From positions 74,649,247-74,713,246 of the forward strand of contig CM040128.1 of the NCBI GenBank assembly GCA_022559845.1: 64,000 nt of DNA, written 5' to 3'. The notes beneath the pieces are model-generated. The model was given only the letters and a program-made list of their open reading frames with translations, did no database searches and was not told where the DNA came from. Shown here in pieces: positions 20,425 through 31,523 of this stretch (position 1 is the stretch's first letter; every line of letters begins with the position of its first letter). This DNA comes from Amorphophallus konjac. Taxonomy: Eukaryota > Streptophyta > Magnoliopsida > Alismatales > Araceae. A program made the position numbers and the translations under genes.

Positions 20425-22927
20425 GCGCAGCTCTGCTACATCTCGAGGGAGCTCCTCAGCATCGCACCGCCTCAGCTCTGCTTCTGCCACGCGCAGCTCC
20501 TGTTCCTGCATCCAAAATCTTGATTAATAATTGATAATTGATAAAACTCCAAGACTAAGATTAAAAGAACATATTGCTTACTCTCTCCTGAAGGGAGGCC
20601 TCGGCTGCCTCTGCCCGAGCCACTGCACTGGCGAGCTGGCTCTCTAGCTCGGTGTGGTCGCAGACGGGCTGTGAAGAGGATGAAGCGCCATGCGATGATC
20701 GGACTGCCTCCAGCTCCTCACGCTGAAAAGGAAAAGCATTACCATTAATTGAATTTCGAATCCAATCATTCTAAGTTTCAAGTGCTTACCAGCTCATCGA
20801 CGGTTTGCTGGAGCTCCTCGCGCTGTCAGACTGTGGAATCAAGGAGTCTCTGTATCATGGCCAGTCTCCCCTCTATGTCGAACTGCAATAACACATGTTA
20901 AAACACTTATCAATAACCAGGTTTTATAATGGAAGGGCAAATAATTAAAAGCATACCTGTCCGCGAGCGCTCTGATAGACTCGGCTGCCATATGCCTGTG
21001 AGTATGCCTGAAGGTAGGCATCATCTGAATCCGCTCCCGCAGGCACTGCTCGGCCACGCTTCTTCCAATCTGCCAACTGCTCTCGGGCACGCTGCCGCCA
21101 GTCGTCTGTACCCTGCAGGCCTCGGAAGCGTCGTCCAGGTCGTGGGTCCGTCGCCTGGGTCGGGAACTCCACTACCGCCTGGTGGAGCCCAAGTGTCCTC
21201 ATGATCAGTCTATGATATAGTGGCTCGACCAGGTTGAGGGCATGTAACCAGATCTCTCTCCCAAAGTATGGGATAGCTGTCTCCACCCAAGGCATCACCT
21301 CGATGTCACTCTGATAGGGAGTCCAGACCACCTGCATAATTCAATTTATCATTGCCCTCGATTCCACTCATAATTCAATTCAATTCAATTTCAATTCAAT
21401 CTTACCTCTATGTGGGGCATCATGTCTAGCGTCTCCTGGATGTGGGTGACCTGGTCCTTCAGAGACCGACCGTCTCGTGTAGGGATCCATCGTCTGGCCA
21501 AGGGCAGTAAATCTCCCCGATCCTCCCAGGCGCGCCTGAGGGTAGGAAGATATAGATAACTCCAAACCTGAAATGAAACTCATGTGATCAATATAAGAGG
21601 AAAATGCATAACTTAATCATTGGAGTTTAAGGCTTAGAGAGAAAACCTGAAGTAGAGGGTAGAACCCCCCGAGTGAAGACTGGAGTGAGGAGATGCCGAA
21701 GCTGTCAAACAAGTGGGCTAGGACTGCCGCACCCCAAGCATACCGTCCGACTCGGCCCAGATCCTCCAGTAAGGGTAGAAAATGGCAGCTCACTGCGTCG
21801 CCCTGGGTCGCTAAAAGCAACTTGCCGATCATCAGAATGAGGAACCTCCTCAGCTCCAGGTCTGCCTGTGGACCTGCCTCGGTCGTAAAACTCTCCCTGG
21901 CCCCTGCCTCCAGCCTCTTCTCATGAGCTGTCAAGGTCTCTCCCACCACCCTCTGTGTGTGGAACAGGCCCAGACTCTCCTGCAGGACGATCCTCGACAC
22001 TAGTGAGGTCCGGCCTGTACCCTCCAGCTCCAAGCCCAGCAGCCTGCGTGCCATCTCCCGGTAGTCGGGGTAAGTGTAGCCCGTCACTGCCGATCCGTGC
22101 ACCCGCAGCCCGATGATGCGCGTGACGTCCTCCAAGGTCGGGATCATATGACCCCAGGGGAAGAGGAAGGCCTTGCATGTCGTGTCCCATCTGGCTTTTA
22201 GGGCCCTTATCAGCCCCACGTCAACTCTCAGCACTTCTATCTCCAGAAATTCCCCGAAGCCCATATGGCGGAGGCGGGCCCTTTGAAACTCTGGTAGAGC
22301 GTGGTACGCGGCCCGGACCAATGTCCAAGAAATCCGGGCACGGAATGCACCCTCCACACCCTGCACACAACATAAAAGAAGAAATAATCAATTTGGTATT
22401 CATCAAACAAAAGACAAATCAGAAAATGAAAAAACTTGTTTGCTGTTAGATGTCGCGCTATATCGTCATAGCGCGTTCTTCAAGAACGTGCTATGAAGAC
22501 ATAGCGCGTTCCTTTTCTGTAGTTAGGGGGTGACCCCCGTTTCCTGCAATTTGTTCTATGGGCTTTCTGCCCTACATTTTGATCTGGAGGGGCATTCCCC
22601 TTTCCGTTTTCATCACATAAGGAAGAAAAAATAAGAAAAATGAAATCAAAAGCAAGTTTAGGGTGATTTTCTTACCACCCGGCGTTTTCGGGCCGCCGCG
22701 CCTCCGACGGGCTCCGCCGCCACTTCCTCGACTGCCGGGGCGCCTTCAACTTCTTCGGCCTCGTCCGGGTGAATGTCCATTTCGTCTCCCTCGAGTCGGG
22801 CCGAGACCGTCGCCTCCGAGTCGGCGTGTTCTTCCGCGGGAGAGGGCGCCCGTTCTTCTTCCATGTGCGATCTTTGTCGGCCGCGGGTGACGCGCCGTTT
22901 GGAGCGTCGGGGAGCGCCTCCCTCCAT
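20425..22927 (-). pseudogene. Plant mobile domain (PMD) gene, seven exons, 3'-truncated
   Basis: Spliced model on -: exon 1 22927-22676, exon 2 22360-21647, exon 3 21567-21406, exon 4 21331-20957, exon 5 20882-20790, exon 6 20722-20582, exon 7 20505-20425 (cut). Every exon is a whole number of codons (84, 238, 54, 125, 31, 47, 27) and every intron has GT and AG ends in phase 0. Exon 1 is acidic and low-complexity. Exons 2-4 match the PMD family (aminotransferase-like, MAIN/MAIL1 type), with HMGFGEF, LIRALKARWD, FLFPWGHMIPTLEDVTRI-GL and a C-terminal PLA-RW segment. Exons 5-7 look like a coiled coil rich in Glu, Leu and Gln. A TGA at 20826-20828 (exon 5) interrupts it, and the chromovirus B LTR removes the 3' end. 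It is antisense to LARD-1 and absent from LARD-2. Host MAIN/MAIL1 proteins act in gene expression and transposon silencing; the role of this copy is unknown. Confidence 0.85.
22451..22512 (+). repeat. TCGCGCTAT palindromic cassette inside PMD intron 1
   Basis: TGTCGCGCTATATCGTCATAG is nearly identical to the LTR copy at 2384, followed by AACGTGCTATG and ACATAGCGCGTT. The cassette lies in the first intron of the antisense gene. Confidence 0.85.
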
Positions 22928-23052
22928 CGGATTGATGCGAATGGGGGGTTGGGCTGTGAGAGGACGAGAGGGCGAGAGGGGGGGGGTCGAGAGAGGGAAA
23001 GAGTGTTTGAAATAATAGAAGGGGGGGCCGGTTTTTGAAACCCTGCGGCTAG

Positions 23053-23113
23053 ATGACGCGCTACCTGTTCATAGCGCGACATTGTCGCGCTATGTACATA
23101 TAGCGCGATAATC
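23053..23113 (+). repeat. TCGCGCTAT palindromic cassette upstream of PMD exon 1
   Basis: GACGCGCTACC pairs with ATAGCGCGAC, then TGTCGCGCTATG pairs with TATAGCGCGATAA. It would lie in the 5' untranslated region of the PMD gene if transcription starts near the TATA-like site at 23212. Confidence 0.85.
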
Positions 23114-23211
23114 AAAGTAAAAGAAAAAATAATAAAAATAGAAAGGAAGGGAGAGAAGAGGATATGACATGAGAACATATGATGAGAATGAGTGAGAACT
23201 TGTGTTCTTTT

Positions 23212-23223
23212 GCTTATATATGC
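23212..23223 (-). promoter_or_regulatory. Candidate TATA box of the antisense PMD gene
   Basis: On - the sequence reads GCATATATAAGC, about 290 bp upstream of the exon 1 ATG. Position and sequence fit a plant TATA box, but no transcript evidence is available. Confidence 0.4.
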
Positions 23224-24252
23224 TGGAATTTGCTTGAATATGCTTGAATTTGCTTAACATTGAGGTTGCATTTGCTTGAATTTGCTTGTGCCTAACATTG
23301 AGACTGCAGGAAAGAAAAGGCCGAAATAAAGTGGCACGCCATTAGGTAAGTATTTCTTTGTCCTTTCTTTTATTGCATTACTATATGCTATTTATATTAT
23401 TATATTATCTCAAGGACCGGTTGGTTCTCTGTATGTTTCGGGATCTGAGTTCCCCTCTACCAAAAACAGTGATGATCTAGAAACATGCAGTTAATCGTCG
23501 GATAGGCCGTTAGGTCAAAACAAATTTGGGGGCGATGGATTTCATCTCGCACGCCGTGGTTGCGGATAATTCTTGACCCGAATCTGTTTGATTTAGCAAT
23601 ATTATCCTTGAGTATCTTATATTTTATCTTTTCTTGGCATTTGTTTTGATGATTGCTTTTATTTTAGCCCTGCATGCATCATGCCTCTTTTCGCATTCAT
23701 AATCGCCCTATCTTCTTCCTAATTAAGGATCGATTTTGCTTGTGTTCTTGAACTAAGAAATTCAATTCTATTCCGAATTTGAAGGATTGCTCCAAGTTGA
23801 GCACTGGATCTCGCTGGTCAATATGACCCTTGCCTAGAATTTGCTTATCACCTTTTTAATCCAATCCCTTCTTTTGATCCACTCCTTAGCTGTGGCGTCG
23901 ATGGATCCGTCGGGCTCGCGTCTATTCCACTAACTGAGTGAAATTCGTAGTTGCTACGCGCTGCGGATGCCTCTTTTGTGCAAGAGGTTGATCAGTTCCA
24001 TTTTTCTTGTTTCGTGCCTATCATTCTAGGCAGGAGTCACTGATGCTAGCTTGATCTTGTGGTTAGCTCGGAGTTTTCTGAATTATTCCTATCATTTGTC
24101 GGTTGTGATGGGTGTCTTTTTCTCCTTGATATCCACTTATCAGTCCGCTCCATTCCTTTTTTTACTTCATCTTCCTGTCACTACCATTCCGTGTCGTCTC
24201 CGTTTCACCTCCGTTTCGCTCCCCTGCAAAGCGGATATCAAGGAGAGGCATC
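23224..24252 (+). other. LARD-1 3' untranslated tract
   Basis: No gene is seen. The block 23400-23600 (ATCTCAAGGACC, GGATAGGCCGTTA) aligns with LARD-2 51790-51970, so this is shared family sequence before the 3' LTR. A weak purine tract (AAGGAGAGG) lies at 24240-24248. Confidence 0.65.
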
Positions 24253-25664
24253 TGTAGACACCCAATTTTGGCCGATAAATTGAACATTTTCTTTGTTCTC
24301 CTAGTTGATGCCCCAATTGATCCTTAGTTGGTTGATTTTCTGGGTTTTTTTCCTCTGTTCTTGGCCCAACATTTCAATTCCTTACCTTGGATCTGATCTC
24401 AAGTTTGGCATTCCCGCGCTATCCGCTCTTATCGCTTTCTTGTTCATAGCGCGTTATGGATCTAATTGAAGTTATCCTTTGAGCAGTTGTTATTTCTTGA
24501 CACTTGATCATTATAGTATCCCCTTTGGATGTTTTTCTCATTCAATATTTGATTAAATGATTGCCCAAAGGATAGTTTTCCTTTTCAAATCATTTAACGG
24601 GCTTTTAGTTATCGCGTTATATCGTCATAGCGCGTTCTTCATGAACGCGCTATGGTTGTATAGCGCGATATCAGATAGAGTCCCTCTCCAGGCCGGGCTC
24701 CCTTCTTTCGATTCAGAGGCCTTATTGGGTAAGTTGCTGACTGTGTTTCTTATCCAGGAAGGTTTCTAAACCTATCAGGAGTCTTTCCCCCTCCTTAATC
24801 GGCAAGATTACCTCGATTTGAGCCGCCAAATCTTTGAATTGAATCAAACTCCGACCTAGGGTTTCTTCTTCATCTTCTTCCTATAAATCGAACCCTTTGG
24901 CCGTCGTTTGATGATGATGCAACTCGAGTTATTGACGAAGAGGAGGAAGTACTTCGTGCACAATCAACAAATCCTCACTCCTCGCACATTCAAGGGAGTA
25001 TTTAGGGCTTTTTCTTGTGTTCTTCCTCGTTCATCTTTCTTTTCCCCAACATCCGGATTTTTAATCTTTGCATAGCATTGCATCTTGGTTTCAAAACACT
25101 CCTTTCACAAAATATATGCATTCACACACACCACACCTATCTTTTGCCCATCCATAGGGGTTTAAAAACCACCAAACCCCCAGGTAATTGAGCCCCCTTT
25201 GTTTGCATGCTTTTGATTAAGAATAGGGCAGATTCTACTTCAAACTCGATCTAATGGACTTTTTGTTTGTTGTTTATTATTATTTGCAGGCACTAGAAGA
25301 TTGATACGTGGAGCCCTTGCACCTTGGCCGGCCTTGGAGCAAGGAAGGAACGGATCCAAACAAACCCCGCTACCTGTCTGATATCGCGCTATACGAAGAT
25401 AGCGCGACCTGAAGAACATGCTAGGAATATATAGCGCGTTAATCTCCAGGCCCACAGCTGGTCCTCATGAATTTCTGAGGTATGTAGCATGCCCCTATCC
25501 TAATTTCTTATGGTTTGGCATGTTTCTGGCCTCAGTGGTGATCACGGATGTTAATTATTGCATGTGATTTCTTCCTATTTGTGTCATTAATTGGGTGCTA
25601 TATATTGTCCAAATATCACCATCTTTTATCAATTTGGGGGTTAATCATAAATTTAGAATCTACA
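24253..25664 (+). mobile_element. LARD-1 3' LTR
   Basis: 1412 bp, opening TGTAGACACC and closing TCTACA, followed at once by the ACAAT duplication. Palindromic cassettes are conserved at 24609-24672 and 25379-25442. Confidence 0.95.
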
Positions 25665-25669
25665 ACAAT
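25665..25669. other. Target-site duplication of LARD-1, right copy
   Basis: ACAAT is identical to 2021-2025. Confidence 0.95.
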
Positions 25670-25774
25670 GTCTTCGGATTTTAATTCGGAGAAAATTTGA
25701 AGAAATGAATAGTAACTTGTGTCACAGAACTTACAGTTCTGATGCGAAGCACAACGTACGGGGAGTTGAACCTG

Positions 25775-26400
25775 TACTTAAATTGACGACACCCTGAGAG
25801 TCTTCAATTAAATGAAGACTGCTCACAGGGGCGTCAATTCTAATTCTTGAGAAATTAAAGTTATAACATTAGAAAATTCATATCTGTGAAACCAAAACTC
25901 AATAATTATATCTGAACATATTTCTCGACTCCCGAGGATTTATACTATATATTCATGTCCTTACTTTCGAATTTCGAGAAACTTTTTTGAAATGAACAGT
26001 ACTTTGAGTCACAAAACGTATCCACCGGGTGAAAATCACCCACTGTAATTGGTGCCCCAAGCCAGGGCACCAATTCATAAAATGACGACGGCCCTCAAGT
26101 CTTAATTAATTGAAGACTTAATGAGGGGTGCCAATTTCAATATATATCTATATTATCTGAAAAATCATAATTTTGAAAGGTTGAGCAATCCCAGGCGTCA
26201 ATTCTTCAAATGACGACATCCAGCAAGTCTTCAATTAATTGAAGGCTGCATACAAGGGCACCAATTCCTTATACACATAGATATATTCCAAAATTGGCCC
26301 CTGTAATTGGCGACCCAAGCCAGGGCGCCAATTACTGAATTGATGACGGCCAGGACGTCTTCAATTAAATGAAGACATCCTGGGGGGCACCAATTTCATA
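25775..26400 (+). repeat. Hairpin cassettes in chromovirus A LTR, group 3
   Basis: Several inverted repeats stand in series: TTGGTGCCC...GGGCACCAA near 26053 (9-bp perfect arms), TTGGCGACCC...GGGCGCCAATT near 26304, and GACGAC/GTCTTCAATTAA pairs near 25782, 26082, 26210 and 26342. The order GCC-type hairpin, then GTC-type hairpin, then GAAGAC...CAATT recurs, as in the left part of the LTR. Confidence 0.8.
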
Positions 26401-27122
26401 TATACTTATATAAATTTTTAAAAATTAAAAATTTGAAGGATTAGCAAACCCCCAGATGCCAACTCAGTAATTACAACTTCTGATCTTGACCTGTCTCAAA
26501 CACAACCCTAATCCATACTCCTACGTATGATGAATTATTGAACTCCATTACATGATAAATCTACTTGTGTATACTCTACATGGTCAAAACCTTGAACCTC
26601 TTAAACTGCCATTTGGGAGTGTTGGAGCTAAGTGCCATGCAGGGTAAAGTGCTACGTTGTGGGAGCCACCTCTTGAGACCATACGGTGCAAAGTGTTACA
26701 CGACGGGAGCCACCTCTTGAGCCTGTAGGGGCCACCTCTAGAGTCCTCCATAACCAAATGACTAGTTATTTTCGTCTGTAATACTACGCTTCTAAATTCT
26801 TGAAATTCCTTATTGGCTATAAATGAGAGTGGATGTCAAAGGTAATATATGAAATGCTGTGCATTTAGGGCCCGGTCTGGTCCTGGGAGGAGCACCCAAA
26901 GGTACTTGTGCCCATGGGAGTGTATTGACCACGGTGTTTGGCATTGCACCAGAGTACTTACTTGACTTGATACAGTCCACCCCTACTCTCTCTCTACTCA
27001 CTTGACTCGACTTGCGTGGCCCGGAACGGGCAATACTTGACTTTTGACCCGAGAAAAAGGGCGAGTTACTTGCTTGATTGAAACAGCCAATTCTACTGAT
27101 ACGTACTTGACTTTACTTGCTT

Positions 27123-27338
27123 GTATTGCATTTTTGCTTGCTCGTACCTGAGATACACTTGTACATGAGTTCTTTCTCGCAATTTCGTAATCGTACATGA
27201 ATCCCTTAAATCCCTGCTTGCCCCGAAGTGGTATTGCATTTTTGCTTGCTCGTACTTGAGATACACTTGTACATGAGTTCTTTCTCGCAATTTCGTAATC
27301 GTACATGAATCCCTTAAATCCCTGCTTGCCCCGAAGTG
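27123..27338 (+). repeat. 108-bp tandem duplication
   Basis: Two head-to-tail copies start GTATTGCATTTTTGCTTGCTC, at 27123 and 27231. They are almost identical, which suggests recent duplication inside the LTR. Confidence 0.9.
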
Positions 27339-27958
27339 GTATCTACATTATAAGCTCTTGAAATACTGCTTGTCAAATACTTGAAATCTTGATATACGCT
27401 CTTTATACAGTTCTTAAATCTTGATCTCTTATTATTCATCATGTCTAGACTTACCTGTATACCTAATTCTTTTATACGTACGTCATGCATAGTCATACTG
27501 ATAAATACATGCAAATTGTAATTCACGTAAAGATTGCTTGAATTTGAGATGTAATTCCTACTGAGCGATTCGCTCATCCAGTTACTTCCTAACATTTTCA
27601 GGTGATTCAGATAGCGACAAGAATGGGATTGAACCGAGTGAAGAGTTTTCGCCTCTCATTAATTAGTCTTGTCCTTTAAATTTATTTGAGTCTACTTGTA
27701 CTACTAGCTATGTCATTAGTGGTGTGAACCTTGTTAAGGCATGTAGCCAAATGTTTAATTTTTTCTAAATTTGGAAAAATTATCATGGACTATCTTTAAT
27801 CCCTTTGGTTTAGCAAATAAACTATTGGAAGTTATTAGATTTTATTAGTCTTTTGTGCACTCCGAAATTATGTATGTCAAACATTTTATCGCTCTAATGA
27901 CATGATCTATATAGACGCGTCATGCATCCGAGTAATCTTCCGCGCTCGGGACGTGACA

Positions 27959-30900
27959 GATTAACTATCTCAGCTGCTCAATCCATAAAAAATTTTATCA
28001 TGCTGATGGAATCGCTATAATTGATGAGTTGTTGCTTGATATGTTCTGCCACCTCATAATAGCCATGAGAACTTCTTCCTTAGCATGGTTGGTTATTGTT
28101 TTGATGATGTATATCATGGCTGCATTTTCAACTCATCTACTCATGATAGCATTTTTTAAAGGAGGAGTTTAGCATTGGGTTACATTATCTTGCATTCAGT
28201 TTAGAATTCATTGTAGATGGTGTATGCTTGCATCATTTTGTGAGCTCATGTACCTTAGAGCACATCATGATAAGGAGACTCAAAAACGCATAATCATGTT
28301 GTAGCATCTTCACTATGTTGAGCATTCATATAGGTCATAGGCTTCACACATCATAGCCAACCCATCCATGTAGTCAGAGGAAGTCAACTTTAAATTTAGT
28401 ATTCAACATCTCTCATCTTGTTGATATCCTTGCATGGATTGCATCTTCTCAGAGGGAGCTTGTTTTTCTCGAGAACATCCAACAGAGGGAGTAGGCAGCA
28501 TGCATGCATATGCACACTGAAGCATCCAGTCTACATTACTGTTCAAAATACATTGCACATCATCCATGATTGCATCATATTGTGGTCTCATTCATGCCAA
28601 TGCAAACCATGTTAAAAGGGACCCAGTAGTGGTATCACTTTTGATGCATCATGTGTTCACTTTAGTCATAGGTTGCATATTCTAGTGTAAACTCATGCAC
28701 ATGTTTAGTGGGTGCATGTTCAACTCTTGAAAATCCTTGAAAATTCTTTTATGTTGACCTTAGACCTTTTATGGTCAAACACTCCGCTAGTTCAGTTTGT
28801 TAACTACTCTCTGTCCGAGCTCAGTGTGTCGACACCATGACAGCAAGTGTCGACACCATCCAAGGTAAGTGTCGTCACTTCCTTGCACATGATTGAATAA
28901 ATCTCATCTATTCCAGTCTGAGCTCAATCGATCACCTCAAGTGGAGTGTTCACCATCCATTCTGGATTTACAATCAAACAACACTCTTTTCTTCAACCAA
29001 GCCACTGCTCGATATTGCTTATATCCTTTTGTGGTTCAACTTGAAATTGAATTGCCTTGAACTTCTTGGAGGATCATCTATCTGTTGTTAAGTTTGCTTA
29101 TCAGAGTGCATCTTCAAGAAGAATCTTCTTTTATAGAGATTTGTGACTGCCTCGAACATGAATGATTTTGGTTTAACGTTAATGATTTCTTGTGTCTTGA
29201 AGTCTAAACGTCTTGAAAATATTTGTGTTCGGACTTAATATACTTAAACCAGTTTCTCATGTTGTTGACCAGTTATGCCTTTTGAAAGCTGAAAGCTTAT
29301 TTTAAGTACAAAGGCTTTTATAGTTGAGAAACTTCTGTCTAAGTACTGTTTTTAAACAATCTGCTTTTTTGGGATTCCTAATGGCAAAAATCGTCAGAGC
29401 AATGACATTGGCTCACTGAGAAATATGTTTCCTCATAAATGAATTGAGATGAGGCATGTCACGAAGTGCCCTTGTTAACTCTGCTGTGCTATAAGGTATA
29501 TCATGAGGCAGAGTAATGGCAAAGTTATTGAGAAACATGTCCCCTCATCAAGAATTTGTGGTACGATATGTCATGAGGTGACAATGCTATCTCTGTTCTA
29601 TTTGAAGCATGACAGTCAGTCTTACCAATTACCTAGGGATACGTGCGTCTAAACAACGTGGGTCCTTACGGATATGAGGCATGCACTAGACTTAAATGCT
29701 AGTAAAAACTTCTCCTGTACTCAATGAATATTTTGGTTAAGATTGTAAAAGCTAAATGCACATCTATTGAAATTCTAAAATTCCATTTAGTCTTCTTGCT
29801 TGTTTAATTTCAATACTTTTTAAGAGTTTCTCTCAAAGGAGCCAATGGAATTGAATGAGTAAGATAAGAGGAGGTTAATCTATCTTTGATATGAATTTGT
29901 GGTTCATCTCTATCAAACTTGAATACAAAAGTTTTCATGTGATTCTACCGAGTATGCCAGAATTCATTAACATTAAACCAATCTAAGTGTAAGGGCTAGT
30001 TTATTCTGGTTCTATAACTGAAAATTCTTAAAATTCAATAACTCTACATTTATGAACTTGGTTTCAGATTTAAGAACCTCCATCTCTCCTAAAGACAAAC
30101 TATATTTTGATGTCCTTTGACGTCTGCCCTCACTATACTAATGGTATCAATGCTCATTGATGACTTCTAACATTTGGCATCATTGCCCTCCTATTCATGT
30201 GTACCAGGATACTTCTACTCCATACTCTCCATGCAACTAGCTAGCTTGAGTCTTCAAATACAGTGGTGGTCTGCATTCTTCATGCATTGCATAGAAAATC
30301 CTAAAAATATGAAAAATAGAAAACACCAGTAAAAAGTTGAAAAATCTGAAAAGCCTAAACATCTGAAAAATCAGAAAACCAAGTCTATTTTGTGGCTGCT
30401 GTATTATTCTCAGAACTTGATCATGGTGCATGATTAATTTTCCTGCATGATTGAGTCCTTGTTGCATTTATAACTGTTAACGGCCATTTGTTTCCTGTTT
30501 GGCCATGAAACCCAACAATTGGTATTTGTTTTTGGTCAAGAAACCCAACATCAACTTGGACCACAATAGATCTACTCTTGTACATGGTTGCCCTATGTCT
30601 CTTGTACTACACCATATTGCCATGATTAAATGTTATGCATACATTTGTCTCTCATGGCTCAGTCAGGTCATCGAGCTATCATTATGTTGCCATTAACAAT
30701 TGGTATCACTTGCTTACTGAACATTGATCATCACTCACTAACAAGGGGTATCAACTCCTCATTTGCGTGATCTTCTCTCTGCATCACTTTTGTCTTACTT
30801 TCATTTGCGGGAGACCATGCATCACCTCGAGGACTCAACAGTTGGCATAATAAGTGTACAACCATTGGTATGTATTTCCACATCATTTTCTAAGAAGATG

Positions 30901-31245
30901 TCTCAGGTTGACTGCACTTAGTTGTACCCTCTAGGTAAATACTCATTTTTCTATTGTACATCCTGTACTAATAATCTCCCTTATTCCCACCTTCCTAATT
31001 ATGCCATATATACACTCTCTAGTATTTTTTGATGATGTCAAAGGGGGAGAGATTATATGTGTCATTAACTAGGGCATGCATAAGGGGGAGAGACTTGATC
31101 ATTTGCATAAAGAGGAGAAAATTATCTGGGGAGATAATGTCATTGAAAGTCTTTGTGCTTCAAATTCATGATTACATTTCATGGCACCTTGACTTACAAT
31201 GTATTCTTAATGACTCATAGTTGCCATCAGCAAAAAGGGGGAGAA
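27959..31245 (+). mobile_element. SIRE-type Ty1/copia element, 3' internal part
   Basis: No reading frame of length is kept. The right end has the SIRE/Maximus signature of repeated polypurine tracts, AAAGGGGGAGAG near 31038, AAGGGGGAGAG near 31081 and AAAAGGGGGAGAATG at 31232-31246, the last abutting the LTR. The left end abuts the end of the chromovirus A LTR, so that element probably inserted here. The 5' half of this element would then lie left of the window. GTGTCGACAC-type palindromes occur near 28827 and 28850. Confidence 0.7.
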
Positions 31246-31523
31246 TGTTGGACATATATGTAACATGCTTTAATTCAATTATTTTGATGATGTCTGACTA
31301 TGACTCATTAATATGTTTGACCTGCATTTGATAAATGTCAACATTCGTGTAGTTCTGATGTCAAGCCAGCTTTGGCAACAAAGAAAGAAAGAAATTAAGT
31401 AAGGCATAGAAAATGAGGCATGTGGCTACACAAGAATCAAGGCAGAATTCAAGATTCATGGTTGCACAAAAACCAAAGCACAAGCAACACAAGGCAAATG
31501 ATTTCTCAGAAATCCATGTAGAT

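Larger units (their letters stand above)
2026..25664 (+). mobile_element. LARD-1, large non-autonomous LTR element with a Tat-like start
   Basis: The element is bounded by two 1412-bp LTRs and a perfect 5-bp duplication. It spans 23.6 kb, or about 12.3 kb without the nested chromovirus B block at 9063-20424. Its own sequence contains a primer-binding site, a proline-rich reading frame, a hairpin-rich tract, a conserved noncoding tract and an antisense PMD gene. No protease, reverse transcriptase or integrase is visible, so it would depend on another element for replication. The LTR start (TGTAGACACCCAATTTTGG) and primer site resemble Tat/Ogre-lineage elements; that assignment is tentative. 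LARD-2 at 44089-54383 is a relative lacking the PMD gene. Confidence 0.9.
25670..27958 (+). mobile_element. Chromovirus A 3' LTR, right part
   Basis: This continues the LTR interrupted at 2025. Around 26870 it shares the GGTCTGGTCCTGGGA block with the chromovirus B LTR (11590), and around 27562 the TACTGAGCG...TTTTCAGGTGA block (compare 12053-12105). It ends GACGTGACA at 27958. No gene is seen. Confidence 0.8.

Noticed and set aside
22672..23178. 168-residue minus-strand frame overlapping PMD exon 1
   Set aside because: It is in a different frame from the exon 1 frame that joins exon 2 in phase 0, and it begins in A/T-rich DNA without similarity.
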